Shown: piece after piece, positions 34,891-46,410 of the stretch | How the letters are laid out: every line of letters starts with the position of its first letter | Position numbering within the stretch: the stretch's first letter is position 1 | Assembly: GCA_963693315.1 (NCBI GenBank) | Contig: OY856188.1 | Span: forward strand, 185,470,487 to 185,534,486 | Direction: 5' to 3' | Length of the DNA: 64,000 nucleotides | Source: Diogma glabrata | Taxonomy: Eukaryota; Arthropoda; Insecta; Diptera; Cylindrotomidae | The notes under the pieces: model-generated | The model's input: the letters and a program-made list of their open reading frames with translations, nothing else | What the model was told of the DNA's origin: nothing | Databases searched by the model: none | Made by a program: the position numbers and the translations under genes

Positions 34891-35689
34891 CATCATTCTT
34901 ACAATATCAATTTGCTGGCTTTAGACTCTCATGCAAATAAGTTACAGCAAAATATATTTTTTGAATTGAGTCGATTCAGTTCGATATAATTATTAATTCT
35001 ATATATCATTGTACCGGTACCTTGGAATTTAGTTAGTTTTAATTCTCGTTCAATTTCACTGACAGAAAACATTGTCTTCATCATAGAAACGCTAATTACA
35101 AAGATCAAATACCACAATGTAACACAGTCTTTTAAAAAAAATTTCATCGTGTTGGACAAAGCGAGGCACTTGTGAATAATTTAGGTCACGACAAGTGGCA
35201 TACAATTATAAACTTTTTATTTATAAACTGTTCCTAATAGGAACGATATTCTTTTTAGTATTTTTCTGGTGAAAATTTATGTTTTTAATTATGAATAATT
35301 TATTTAAATCTAGCATAAGTTGATCAATATAACACGTAGGCTTTCTATCGTCTTGGACTTCACACAGTTCGGAGTTTACTAGCTTGCAGTTTCACACCTG
35401 CATATTATACGAAGTGAAAGTAATAACTGCAAGTCTGGTTTACCATCATCATCATGAATCGTACTCCACTAGGAAGCATATGGAAATATATTACGGAAGC
35501 TTTTTAAAATACATTTCTTTGCACATTTTGTTCTCATTTACACATTTAGTGGTTGCATTCGGCACATTTAGTGGTCGCCGAATTACAATAACATATTATT
35601 GTATGTGCAATAGTATTGCAAACCTCATGGATAATTTTTTAATTAATTAAATAATTAGAAAAATACTAAGATCCATTTTATGTTTCCCA
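34891..35689. other. Interior of the hAT-like element, unassigned
   Basis: A minus frame at 34929-35159 (MKFFLKDC..., FSVSEIERELKLTKFQ) could be more transposase but is not recognisable. The rest is AT-rich with no feature. Confidence 0.35.
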
Positions 35690-35765
35690 AACCTTCGCCG
35701 TAAATCGAACGCAGGTGTTTTGTGTTAAAAGGAAAGCGTGTTAACACTTGAACCACTTCTGTTAT
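35690..35765 (-). repeat. tRNA-like (SINE head) segment
   Basis: The minus strand reads AGTGGTTCAAGTGTTAACAC (box A-like, about 35740-35759), then GCGTTCGATTTAC (box B-like, 35700-35712). Spacing fits a tRNA-derived internal promoter. The sequence differs from the segments at 1.1 and 41.5 kb, so it would be a separate family or a tRNA pseudogene. Confidence 0.4.
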
Positions 35766-35809
35766 TTGGATTTAATAATTGTTCATACTATATAATCATG
35801 TAGTATAGT

Positions 35810-36830
35810 TGTAATTGAAGCCATTTTGAAAACATTTTTGGTTAATCGATTCTACCAGTATACGAAATGAGAAAAGAAGGAATTGGTATAAATAGATGTT
35901 TCCACATATGAGACCTCTAAGGTATGCTTATAAGAATGCCAAGATTGGCTTGTGGCTCGTGAAGATCTACGTAATGGAGGCATTAAGTGATTAATTTCTT
36001 TAGAGCATAGCGTAGTATAATGTAAATGCTCCAACAACTCTTGTATGATCGGCTTCAACACGCCTATGAACTCTGTCGACAAAATTTAGATGTTTCTGGT
36101 ATACTGCAACCCATAAATTGGGGTAGAATTCGTGGATTGGTCGTATAAATTCTTTATACATCGTAGTTATTTCAGATGGAGACAAAAATTTGACTACAAC
36201 GTACGAATCCAAGTCGTTGGGACTCTAATTTCGCCACAGATCAAATGTGATCATGCCATTTTCGTTTGTGGTTTATATTAGTACGAAATAGTTAAGTGCA
36301 GGTGAGTTTAATAATGCTAGTCTGGAAAACTTTTCAAAACAGGAGCTATAGAGTGAGGTTTTATAGGACAAAACTAGAATTAAATATCATAAGGTTCAGT
36401 ATACACCAGTTCCGATTGATTCAAGATCTAGATTTTAGTCCAGAATTGATTTAAGATCCAAGGATTGAACCATTTTTCTACGAGTATAATTAGCAGTTAG
36501 ACTAGATGGCTGTTTCTTCTTTTCTTCTTCATTCTCTTTATATATGAATGTTAGATAGAACTTCGGAAGAGCTATATATTGGGTTTGTGGTGCTAGATAA
36601 CAAACCGTTAAAAAAGATCAGAAAAAGGGGTGGCGAAAGAACCGAACCCTGATTAATGCAGGCTTGAATTGAGAAATTATCCGAAACAACACCAACTACT
36701 AAGAGATCTCTGGAATAAAAAGACTAAAAATAAAATTAACTTGTTGATAAGAGCCGATGCCAAACTCTATCAAACGCCTTGGATATATCAAGGGAAATGT
36801 TGAGACTCACCAAAGTCATGAATTGCTATA
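35810..36830 (-). pseudogene. LINE RT relic (FADDST-clade relative)
   Basis: Minus strand, from about 36815: SLNISLDISKAFDRVWH, then INQGSVLSPPLFLIFFN (for GVPQGSVLSPTLF) near 36635, followed by a region where FADDST should be but is not readable. Then come RKWHDHI, LESQRLGFV, FLSPSEITTMYKEFIRPIHE, HLNFVDRVHRR and a C-terminal part with SSRATSQSWHSY and TNSFFSHFVYWW. Block order is that of LINE RT palm, thumb and C-terminus. Many stops. A copy older than those at 7 or 61 kb. Confidence 0.75.
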
Positions 36831-37943
36831 CCCTATTTCTCCGTGAGGACTGGATTAGGTGCAGTGATGAAGATATTATCAATTGTGTCTTTAAGAGAAT
36901 TAAACGCGTCCAATGGGGTGATTATGGTGGTAAGGATAACTACGGTGTAAATAACACAAATAGATGTCATGTTTATTTGCGATGACTTTGAGACAGATAA
37001 AGCAGAATACAGAAATACTACTTGTTTCGTACTGGGGGAGCTTTGTATGTTTAAAATCCTTGTGTATATATGTATATCATTACAACACGGTGTTTAGAGC
37101 TCCGGAGAATGATTTTTACAGCCGAATCGTACATTATTGATATTTGAAACTTGTGTTTCACCTAGCTCAAGTAAATGAGGTTTGTTTTGGTTGAGATCGT
37201 ATTGGATGCCAAGAAAGTTTTTTGAGATACCAAGGATGTTAATGATATCGATTAGGAAGTTGGAGAACGAAGCTAAATAATGGCTAAATAAACAGATTAA
37301 TAGGAGAAATAACAAATACCAAAACCAGAAGGAAGAAATAGAGTAACACAACAAAGGCCACAAAGATTCGTTTGTGGAGAAAATAAAAGGTACTTCAAAA
37401 AAATTGAGGTTGGGGATGTGTACAATTATTTCTCAACAAGTGTACAAGCATTTCTCAACGTTTTGGATCATAACCAGTCTAACTGGGCAAACAAAAATGT
37501 CCGTCTGTATGCCATTGAAATGTTTTAGGGAAAATTGAAAACGACAGATATTTCAGTCTTCATCAATCACTATACCAAACCCTTCGGCCTTCCCACAGAC
37601 CAAAGTTTTTGATATATCGGAGTAGGAGGTTTTAAGTCCATATTTTATAAATACTTTGAGATTGTTTATCGAAATTTATGATATTTAATGAAATCTTCGG
37701 GTTTGCATTAGATTTATTCGGGTTTATGTTTTGTAGTAGTTGGCAACCCAACCCTATTCTAATATAAATGTCCATGCAAAATTACATTTGTCTGCAGGTT
37801 AACAGAACAATATTTTAATTTAAGTTTTCAGCGTTTTTTATAATAAATAAGGTACTTTTTGTCGACTTTGTCGGTGTTTTTGGATGCCAACGTTTCGGTA
37901 GCGGCTTTTGCTCTTTATATATTAAGGCAAAATTAACAAAACT
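36831..37943. other. Interior of the hAT-like element, no gene seen
   Basis: AT-rich with short open frames lacking any recognisable domain. Confidence 0.4.
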
Positions 37944-39708
37944 GCAGTCAAATTCTGTAACTGTGAAGCGGTGAAGTTACAGATGTAAATTTACCGGTAA
38001 AATATTTTTGTGGTAATTTTACCGTAAAATTACCGGTAAGATTGGTAAAATTGGTAAAATAGGTAAAATATAAACTGGATCAAAAAATTAAATTATGGTT
38101 GCATTTTTAATTAATTCAAAATGTACGACTCTATCACAATCATTTCTATAGTTTATAAAAACATTAGATGCAAATCCAATATATTTTTATGGAGTTAAAT
38201 ATGCTTACTCGCAGAGTATTTATAGACAGGAATATACATAATTAGCATTGGAAAATTCTTTTAAATCTAAAAAATGAACGAAAGTCGGCTGTTGTTTATA
38301 CTTAGCATTACATCTTGAAAACGGACAACACGTTTTTTGCACATCTGTAAAAGAGGAACAAATCCTGGACCATTTGGCTACAACGATAGTAAATACAATT
38401 CTATATTCGAAAATGTTTACGTATTAGTATTACACATGGCATGGAAATATAAAAACATTTGAACGGCACAAATTCAAAAAGTGAGCCTACAGAAAACCAT
38501 ATTCATTGAAACTTAATATATGTTCAAACTATATACGATGCCAAACTATATGCGAGCTACATACCAATCTAGATAAATGCTACTTTCATCGCATGTGGTT
38601 GGCAAATGAGCCCGGTTTATCGTTTTTTCAGCATTGATGATTGTCAAAGGCATTAAACGTGTGACGTGCCACTCCACATATACCACAACCGACGATGGGA
38701 TAGATACATTAATTACGCGGAGAACAATCAAAATCCAATTCGTGCATTGTTTCATTCATGGGAAAAATATAAAAGGCAAATGGCTAATAATTTTTTTCTC
38801 AAATTTGAAACAAAAATTTACAATAAAGGGCTGGTAATGTTTCGTTGCGTTGTGTGTTCTTAACCGTTTGAGAATTCCATGGATCTGCTGCTGTTGTTGC
38901 TTCGTTCAAAGTAAAATCGCAACGCGAACCAAATTACTTTCCAATTATTTCCAAATATTCTAACTTACTATATAAGAATCAAGATTTGTGAGAAAACGAA
39001 CTATACTTGCGGCCAACAATAAAGACATTTACAAACTTCACAAAATTATTCAATCTAACATTTAAAGCGAAGAAATTATATAGAAATCCGTATATACCGC
39101 AACTGCAATAGAGCCAAATGAAGCATTATGGTTTGCCAACAGAATGTTTTTAATTCACTCGATCTGTCACACCACGTACTGCAATTGAAAAACAGTTCAC
39201 CGCAGTGTACCGATGAAATGCATAAGATTTACTCTTTCATTCGTATCAATTGCTCGCACGTGGGTACTGCACAAAGACATACTGCTAAACCGAACTGCAA
39301 ATCATCTGAAATGAAATGATTTGCTGGAATCAATAACCTTGGATGGCCTCAATCTACAGCTGTTTAAAAAAGTGTTCAATACCTCAGACGCATTTTGGAC
39401 TAAGATCTAGGTTTTCAGAAGCATCTTGTTGTGATAAATATTCTTGTTATTGTAATAAATATTCTATAATTCCACAAAAAAAGCACAAACTTTGATTTTT
39501 ATTAAACAAAGGTTAATAAAATTTTATTGCAATTTTACCAATTTTACCAAGCCTAAGTAATATTACGTAATATTACCAACTTTACCGGTAATTTTACTAT
39601 GGGTAATATTACCTTTACATCTGTAGGTGAAGTGATAAAAATTTCTTCGTTTCTTTTCATTAAAAAACTTATCATTTCACCGCTTCACAATTACAGAATT
39701 TGGCTGCT
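37944..39708. mobile_element. Hairpin MITE interrupted by a hAT-like element
   Basis: Left part GCAGTCAAATTCTGTAACTGTGAAGCGGTGAAGT (in two parts, 37944-37977) and right part GGTGAAGTGATAAAA...TTACAGAATTTGGCTGC (39626-39708) are the two halves of the MITE complete at 52013-52121. Joined after removing the insert and one GGTGAAGT, they give about 109 bp, the same length as the intact copy. Confidence 0.8.
37978..39625. mobile_element. hAT-like non-autonomous element, 1,648 bp
   Basis: The ends TACAGATGTAAA (37978-37989) and TTTACATCTGTA (39614-39625) are perfect 12 bp inverted repeats. They are flanked by a perfect 8 bp duplication GGTGAAGT (37970-37977, 39626-39633), the hAT signature. Just inside lie arrays of TTACCGGTAA, GGTAAAAT and ATTTTACC words (37990-38075, 39520-39605). 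The centre has no recognisable transposase; a plus frame near 38666-38863 and one at 39128-39319 are unassigned. Near 39340 the text LNLQLFKKV recalls a LINE C-terminus but is too short to call. Confidence 0.8.
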
Positions 39709-39903
39709 GGTACTGGACAGAGCAAAGAAACAATTTTCATTTTCTTTCACTTTCAAAACGACAGCATCTAAAAAAAGCACCAAAAGTGCTTAAAATTTAA
39801 TTATTATTCTGTTAACTTGTAAACAAAGATAATGTTACATGGACATCTATATTAGAATTAAAACTATGTTTATAACTTTTAATTACCATATTAATGTACA
39901 TAA

Positions 39904-40051
39904 ACATTAGCTGCATTTCATGAAACAGTGTGATCCGGATCCGCTTAAGTTTTACATGCAAACTGAGATCCAAAAACAAAGTTGGATCTCATTTTACATG
40001 TAAAACTTATGCGAATCCGGATCACACGGTTTCATGAAATGCAGCTAATGT
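39904..40051. mobile_element. 148 bp hairpin MITE
   Basis: ACATTAGCTGCATTTCATGA at the left is mirrored exactly at the right, and the mirror continues through GTGTGATCCGGAT and TTTTACATG to TGAGATCCA / TTGGATCTCA with only a few mismatches, leaving a loop of about 10 bases. The arms are about 68 bp. It is inside the hAT-like element. Confidence 0.8.
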
Positions 40052-41473
40052 CTTTTATATAAACAGAAATATCCATTCAAATAAAATCTAGAATATAAAT
40101 TGGTTTAGTGCCCATCTCAATGTCGATTGTCGTCCAAACTCGTAGATCAGTAGAGTATGGAAAACAGTAAAATATGTGTTCGTAGAGCAAACTTCAAACT
40201 AAACAATATACACTAGAATTGAAAATTGAATAAAAACAACAATGTCTAACTTATGTAGATCTGATAAATGATGATAAAATTTCAACGTCTAAGCATCGCT
40301 TCATATAGAAGAGAAATGGAGTTTTACTCTCACAAAAGTTGAACATATTCGAATTTCAAAATATTTGAATTGCATAATTCAAATTACTTTTTCCTTAATT
40401 ACTTGGGTTTAATTACTAAAACTATTAATTGATCGACGAAAAGGTTATCGAGGTTTATATCGATAAATTAATTATTTGCTCACATATTCTCCTACTATTT
40501 CCCTGAATTTGCATTATATATAAAACTAGTTGATAAATAACGATGGAAAAGTTTTTTAATTAATATAAAAATGTGTATATGTATTTTAAAAAAATGTTTA
40601 AAAAAATGGAAAAAATGGAAAAATGACGGAAAAAATGGAAAAAAATGGAAAGAACCAAAAAAAATGGAAAAAATGGATTCAGCGGGAGCCCTGCATTCAA
40701 ATAAAAAAGAAGTTGGTTCTTTCGGACTCGAAAAAAGCGGTAGGCAGGAATTTGGCCGTGAGGTAAATTTCTGGCAGGACTGAAAGTTTGAGCTGACGCA
40801 TAACGCTACACTCAAAAAAAAAGATATAGATTTGATAAAATGATACATCAAAATTTATAAATTTTTATTAACATACGGTCAACAACGTACGTATATAATT
40901 ATGATAAAATAAATAATAAATAAAATAAAAAATTATAACTTTTTTGGTCAACAAATAATTATGTATAATATCATAAGAAATTATCATATTGATAACTTCC
41001 CAGGTAACAATTTAACCTAGGTAATCGTTGAGTAAAGCTTTAAAAGAGAAATTTAAAATGGAAGGGGAAATTTGAAATTCTTGAACTATGCATGATAAAA
41101 GTTTTATACAAGCTCTACTCAAGGAGAAAAGGCGTATGAAAAAATATTCTTTATTCAAGAAGACATATATAATGCTTTATACATGTTTTATATAAGTGTT
41201 TGAATAAAGTGGTACATAAGTTGTTATTCAAGGCTTATTCAAATACTGTCAAAATGTTACTTGAATAAAGTGCTTGAGTAAATCTTTTCTCAAGAGAGTT
41301 ACTCAGTGCCTATTCAAGAAGCGATGCCACTGAAAAAAAAATTGGTGATTGTTTCTTTTAGTTATTTTGGCTAATTGGCGCATTAAATTCCTTTTTTTTT
41401 GTATATTGCTGCTATTGAGTTAATCTTTTATCGGAAATTACAATTTATTTTACACATTTCGCATCTTTACAAA

Positions 41474-41550
41474 CGCCTGTAGCAGGGATCGAACTCGTAA
41501 CCTTTGATTCTCCAGGACCGAACGCTATCCACTTCTCTATTTAGCAGCTG
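41474..41550 (-). repeat. tRNA-like (SINE head) segment
   Basis: The minus strand reads AGAAGTGGATAGCGTTCGGT (box A region, 41523-41536) and, 30 bases on, GGTTACGAGTTCGATCCC (box B, 41485-41502). It matches 1070-1160 at both boxes. The whole resembles a tRNA body without a paired acceptor stem. Confidence 0.5.
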
Positions 41551-41889
41551 TCATAAAGAAAATTGAAACTTAATCACTATTGTTTAACAAATTATTTGTA
41601 CACATTTCAAGTTTCGGACCACTACCACACCACGACTATGAATTAATTTTTATTCAAACATTTTGATTAGGAATGCATATAAAAGTGTACTAATGGTTTC
41701 CTAAAATGAGAATATATGGGTTTTTGTTAAAAATAATATTGGTTATGATTGAGGACAATCTCGAAATGAAAATAACTTTGCGTATTCATATACGATATCT
41801 ACGCATGTGTTTCCATTCAATTGTACGATTAAAAATGATTAAAGAATAAAAATAAAATAAAAAAAGGAAAATAAAATTCATAAATAAAA

Positions 41890-41955
41890 ACGTGCCTGGC
41901 AGGAATTGAACACAGACCCTCTTCCTCATCGTTTACCCTTACGCACTTGTTCATT
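41890..41955 (-). repeat. tRNA-like (SINE head) segment
   Basis: The minus strand reads AGTGCGTAAGGGTAAACGAT, then GTGTTCAATTCCTGCCAGG, a box A/box B pair of the same layout as the neighbour at 41.5 kb but with different sequence. Followed on the minus strand by AT-rich DNA. Confidence 0.4.
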
Positions 41956-43341
41956 AAATCAATTTCCACGACAGGAATAAAACGTTACTGAATACAGAAC
42001 AAAAGTGTTACTCAAGCTTCGTAAGAGGTATAGTATGCTGGGATTGGCATTACTTGCAGTTGCACAATTTGGCTGGTTAATAAATAAATGTTAAATGACC
42101 ATATTAAATAAACGTTTTACGTTATATTTTCCATAAGTCAGTTGCAATTTGTTGCAAGTTTTGATCTAATTTTTTTCTGCGATATGGCAAATTGCGCACA
42201 ATATGGCGATTACATACATTTAATACAAAAATGAATTGTATGACAAATTATCATCAGTTTATTTATTTGTTGACCAACTCTTATCATTATATAAACCATC
42301 ATCAGAAATGGTAAATCTCAATCAATTTATAAACCATCATCAGAAACGTTTGATTAAATGGTTGCGGAATAATAGCAATTGCAAATTTCCATTGACGAAA
42401 ATATGTCTACCATTTGAAATAATCTTTTGTATTAATTCATAATAGTTTGTTAAAGTTCTTAAAGGTTTATTAACTTTTTAAACACATCGATACGTGATTT
42501 AATAAAAAAATACACAATCGCGAATTAAACAACGAACTGTCAAAAATATTGACAGATCGATTTGTTGTAAATCTTTTAATTCATTGAAAACAGCCGTATA
42601 TAAGAAATATTACTTGAGTAACAATTTTCTTGAATACTACTAAAATTATAATACATAAATAAAGTCGTATACAAGGAACTATCCTTGGGTAAGAATCTTC
42701 TTGGATTCTTCCTAAAAGTTGTACTTTAATAAAGGTTTATATAAGGGGTAGAATTCTTGAGTAAAAACATCTTGAATACTACTTTAAAAGTTATATGTGA
42801 ATAAAACCTTATAAAAGGTATTATGCTTGAGTAACATTTGCTTGAATATGCCCTAAATATTTATTATTGAATTAAGCTTTACTTAAGGAATTATATAAGA
42901 AACTTAGTGAATCTAGTCTTTTACAAGCTTTTTTTAGGTAAAGCTTGAATAATATGGTCTTACACAATGCTTTTTCAAGTTAAGTTAGAATAATTTAAAA
43001 AATTTAGGCGAAATTGTTACCTGGGATTAACATCATTTCTTAATTTTTTAAAAATTTAAAAACAATTATAAATATGATAAACTATTTTTAAATCAACAAT
43101 CATTGTCACAATTGTTGATTTGAAAATAGTTTATGATATTTATAATTGTGTTTAAATTTGAACAATGAAATGATGTTAGGTTATCAATATGATAATTTGT
43201 TTATGGTATACATAATTATTTGTTGAATAATATTTTATCATAATTATAAGCGTACGCTGTTGAGTGTTGACCGTATATTAATAATAAATTATAAGTTTGA
43301 TGTAGTATTTTATAAAATCTGCATCATTTTTTGAGTGTGTA

Positions 43342-46159
43342 CCCCAGTCCGCAATTGCACTTGCACACACTGAGCTATATATAATTATGAATTATTATCA
43401 TATTTTATAGATATGATAATAATTTCTATAAGTTTTAGATTTTTAAAAATACTTTTTATAAATAAATGTTCTTTTATTTATAAAAAGTAGTTTTTGAAAA
43501 AAGGTTCTTAAGGAATAAAAGTAGAAAGAAAGAAAGTTCTTAAAAGAACAATGATGGCAATGTTATTACCATATAGATAAATTTTAGCGATTTGTGTTGC
43601 ACACACAGCACATCAGGTCAATACTCTAGTGAATTATAAAAAATAACTTTAGTTGTGAGAAATCAAAAGACAAAAACCAAATAAATATTTTAAAACGATT
43701 TCTTAAAACCATAAGCTTTTATTAATATTATAATTTACTTTTATTAATACTATAACAAAAATATCATTGGGTTTAAAATCGTTATGATGTTTTTAAACGA
43801 TAATTTCAGATTGATAATTCATTATGAATTACTTTGAATTATAATTTAACTTGACAAAATGAACGTTTTGCAACAACACTATTTAATATTAAATATAATT
43901 AAATATCAATGTAATAAATTATTATCGGAATGACAAATACGAAATATTTTTTTGAATTTTGGAAGAAATGGTACTTGCTTTGAAAATATTTTTTCACAGT
44001 GATAATTTGCAGGTTATAAAAATAGTATAATCAATTTTTATCAACATTACCTACGACTTTTTTTTAGGTGTAGATAGAAAGTATTCCGGATGTCAATAAA
44101 AATAATAGATGTAGGGCCACCTTCGGCATGATGGGTATCATGTGTCTATCTCAAATCACTTGAGATATATATGAGTGTTTTCAGTGGTATTACAGGAATC
44201 TACAACGGTGCCAGCAAGAGTCGAAGGCTTTCAGTAAGAAACGAAAACCCATAAAAACCCTGGTAATGCTAAAATATAGCAGTCCAGAACTTTCTACTAA
44301 CAACTGGAGTATAGTTAAACATTAGGATGGTAAGAATGGTGATGTCACTTATAATCTTTGTTAACAAAGAATCTTTGGCGAAATTAAACGATAGTGTCGG
44401 TTTGATAAACTTCGGCTTTGGAGAAGTCCGTCTAAAAGTATGCAGGAAGGATGAGGTTGAGAATAGAACAGGGTCGCCTTAATCGGTTGAAAATGCCTTG
44501 CCCACGATCTCGGCTGAAACAGAACGCTCAACTAAACAAACAATCTCAAACGAATGTTACCGATAGTTTAGTGCTTGCTCCATGGATTCGGAGCTATCTT
44601 TATCATTGCATTTACCGACTCCCATGGGAGGCGGTAAATTTATACCACTCTTAGAAAGACAATCTGCACCACTAAGGTTGTGCTCTTCTGCTGAAATTAG
44701 CAAAAGATGAGCTAGATGTCTTGATCCTGAGACCTGCGTCAAACTCAAGACTTAAAACTACAAACTTTCGTTTGTGAAAACCCAAGGTACGATTCGTACC
44801 ATGCATTCTTGTAAACTAGACTAAACATTTTTCTACTTACATGTCATAGATCTGAACAAACCTTACACGTCGTAAGGAAGAGTTACGTTGAATATGCATG
44901 GCCAAAAAATTTATATTTCCTACACTACCGAATTTATAGATCTCATCGAACCCCTACCAATACGACATTCCACCTAACTGCCTCCAAGCTATAAATAAAC
45001 AATGCACTAGTTTACTGTACAGAAAGGTTTTTTTCTAAAGCAGAAGCTACCAAAGTTTAAACTTGTGTGCGTGAAACCTTCCAAAAATAGCTAGTCTGAA
45101 AAATAATCAGTATATTATTGTAATTGTCAGGTAAATCATTAAATCGGGTAAAGATTTTAGTTACAAATTCTTTTTAAAAATTTGATAAGCGTCTGTTTAT
45201 TAATTCTAGAACTATTATTTTATTAGATCTAGGTTTAATTTTCTTGAGTTCGTCTATAGTTTTTTAATAATTATGCCACCGTATTGAAGTACCGAAAAAT
45301 AAGTGGTTAAAAGTGATTTTATAATAACTTGGACAGTACAGCTCTGTATCGACAATTGATTTATTGTTCTACGATTATTAGCAAAGGCGATATATTCTCC
45401 GCAACGCGATAAAGGCCATCATCTCAAGCAACTAAGCCTGGTTGCTAGTTTTTTAGAATGTTTGTTTTCAGATCTGGTGATAGTTAATCATGTTGAATAT
45501 ACATATATTAAGACAACAACGGAAAATAAAGTATCAGAGGATGGTCAAAGGTATTGAATTAAGAGGTGAGATTGGATAATTACAAATGCAAATGTATACT
45601 GTTTGTTATACTGACTTAAACTCATAGTTAAAGATTTAACCTGTTAATTGTTCGCCAACTTTCCTTTGTTAAATATCGCCACAAACAAAAAAACCGGAAA
45701 ATTTCCATTAACTAACTACAAACAAAAATTTATCATCGAATCGAGCTTATGGAGTACCGGATAATATTATCATTGTAAGTAACAGACACAAAGATAGTTT
45801 TGTAAATATTTCTTAATTCAATTTCCTTTTTCGATGGAATGGCTATTTTTCTTAAAATACAACAAAATACAGAGCATGTGTGTCTGTCTGGTTGAACTTT
45901 AAGAACGTTTTTTGTGGTTTTATTTTTTCTACTATTGTATCAATATAAAAAAAATTGCGTTTCATTTTTTCCTAACTTTTATCGTGTATTTTTTTTTTTA
46001 CTATTCTTAATACAACGGATGGAAAGTTTTAGAAATGTTCCTTGTTTTTGTTTTAACTTCAAGATATGTTTGGCATTTAACAGATCTAAAAAAAATTGTA
46101 AGAACTCCAGGTGTTTCGACTACGAAAACATTAAAGCAGGTATAATTTCAATTTAAGAT
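43342..46159. other. AT-rich DNA, no gene recognised
   Basis: The GC-richer patch 44090-44760 has open frames on both strands (for example AKLNDSVGLINFGFGEVR in plus frame) that may be an old LINE ORF1. 44840-44900 contains KSYVEYAW-like text that may be an RT thumb. Neither is strong enough to call. The remainder is AT-rich. Confidence 0.4.
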
Positions 46160-46410
46160 GTGATATTTCAAATCATAGATAGACTTTAGACTTAGATAGT
46201 CCTCAGCTTTACTACCAGTCCTATCCAAAATATATGAGCATTATATTCATTCACATATATCAAATTTTTTGGAAGACAACCATTTGATATCTGATAGCTA
46301 ATGCGGGTTTTCGAAACAATACATCAGCAGTCATACTGCTGAACTTTGTATACCGTTGTTTGAACTGTATACTTGAAAAGATGGTGTACCCTACGTTAGT
46401 GCGTTGATTT
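46160..46410 (+). pseudogene. LINE RT finger fragment (FADDST clade)
   Basis: Plus strand: DISNHR at about 46164, an extra stretch, then LLPVLSKIYEHYIHSHISN and FLEDNHLISDS, a stop in place of Gln, CGF, and after one shift RNNTSAVILLNFVYRCLN. It aligns block for block with YRPIALLSVLSKVYEHYI...LISDSQYGFRNKRSTTDLLN of the copy at 61-64 kb. Only this part of the RT is present. Confidence 0.75.

Larger units (their letters stand above)
33882..40693 (-). mobile_element. Large hAT-like DNA transposon with nested insertions
   Basis: The ends are perfect 11 bp inverted repeats, CAGGGCTCCCG (33882-33892) and CGGGAGCCCTG (40683-40693). Both are followed inward by many AAAAATGGAAAA words (33909-33975 and 40600-40675), the sub-terminal repeats usual in hAT elements. 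The 6 bp repeat CATTCA abuts both ends (33876-33881, 40694-40699). A decayed hAT-type transposase (34354-34890, minus) lies inside, which ties the ends to a coding source. The interior also holds a LINE relic, a tRNA-like segment, a MITE split by another hAT-like element, and a hairpin MITE, so most of the 6.8 kb was added later. Confidence 0.75.
40999..43025. mobile_element. Nested TIR element with TTGAATAAAG arrays
   Basis: Perfect 15 bp inverted ends CCCAGGTAACAATTT (40999) and AAATTGTTACCTGGG (43025) enclose about 2 kb. Next to both ends are arrays of words such as ACTTGAATAAAGTGCTTGAG (41100-41320) and CTTGAGTAACA, CTTGAATACTACT, TATACAAGGAA (42595-43000), in units of roughly 60-70 bp. 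The middle is AT-rich with two tRNA-like segments and no transposase. The CCC-start ends and word arrays resemble the elements at 5, 17 and 47-48 kb in design, though not in arm sequence. Confidence 0.65.
40809..43339. mobile_element. TA-flanked element with ~190 bp inverted arms
   Basis: The left end CACTCAAAAAA (40809) and right end TTTTTTGAGTG(TG) (43339) are inverted and each is bordered by TA (40807-40808, 43340-43341). The arms align inward for about 190 bp: ATACGGTCAACA, ATAATTATGATAAAAT, CAACAAATAATTATGTATA and ATTATCATATTGATAAC are present in both orientations. The left arm breaks off at GATAACTT, where the element at 40999-43025 is inserted. After that insert, a hairpin (CAACAATCATTGTCACAATTGTTG area, 43110) leads into the right arm. 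No coding content is visible. Confidence 0.7.

Noticed and set aside
40495..40851. 118-codon minus frame rich in Phe and a Lys-rich plus frame
   Set aside because: Both are translations of the AAAAATGGAAAA sub-terminal repeats of the hAT-like element.
44340..44760. Possible LINE ORF1 remnant
   Set aside because: Open frames in a GC-richer patch, but no zinc knuckle or other diagnostic motif could be found.
44840..45060. Possible LINE RT thumb (KSYVEYAW)
   Set aside because: One short block only, with stops around it; could be chance.
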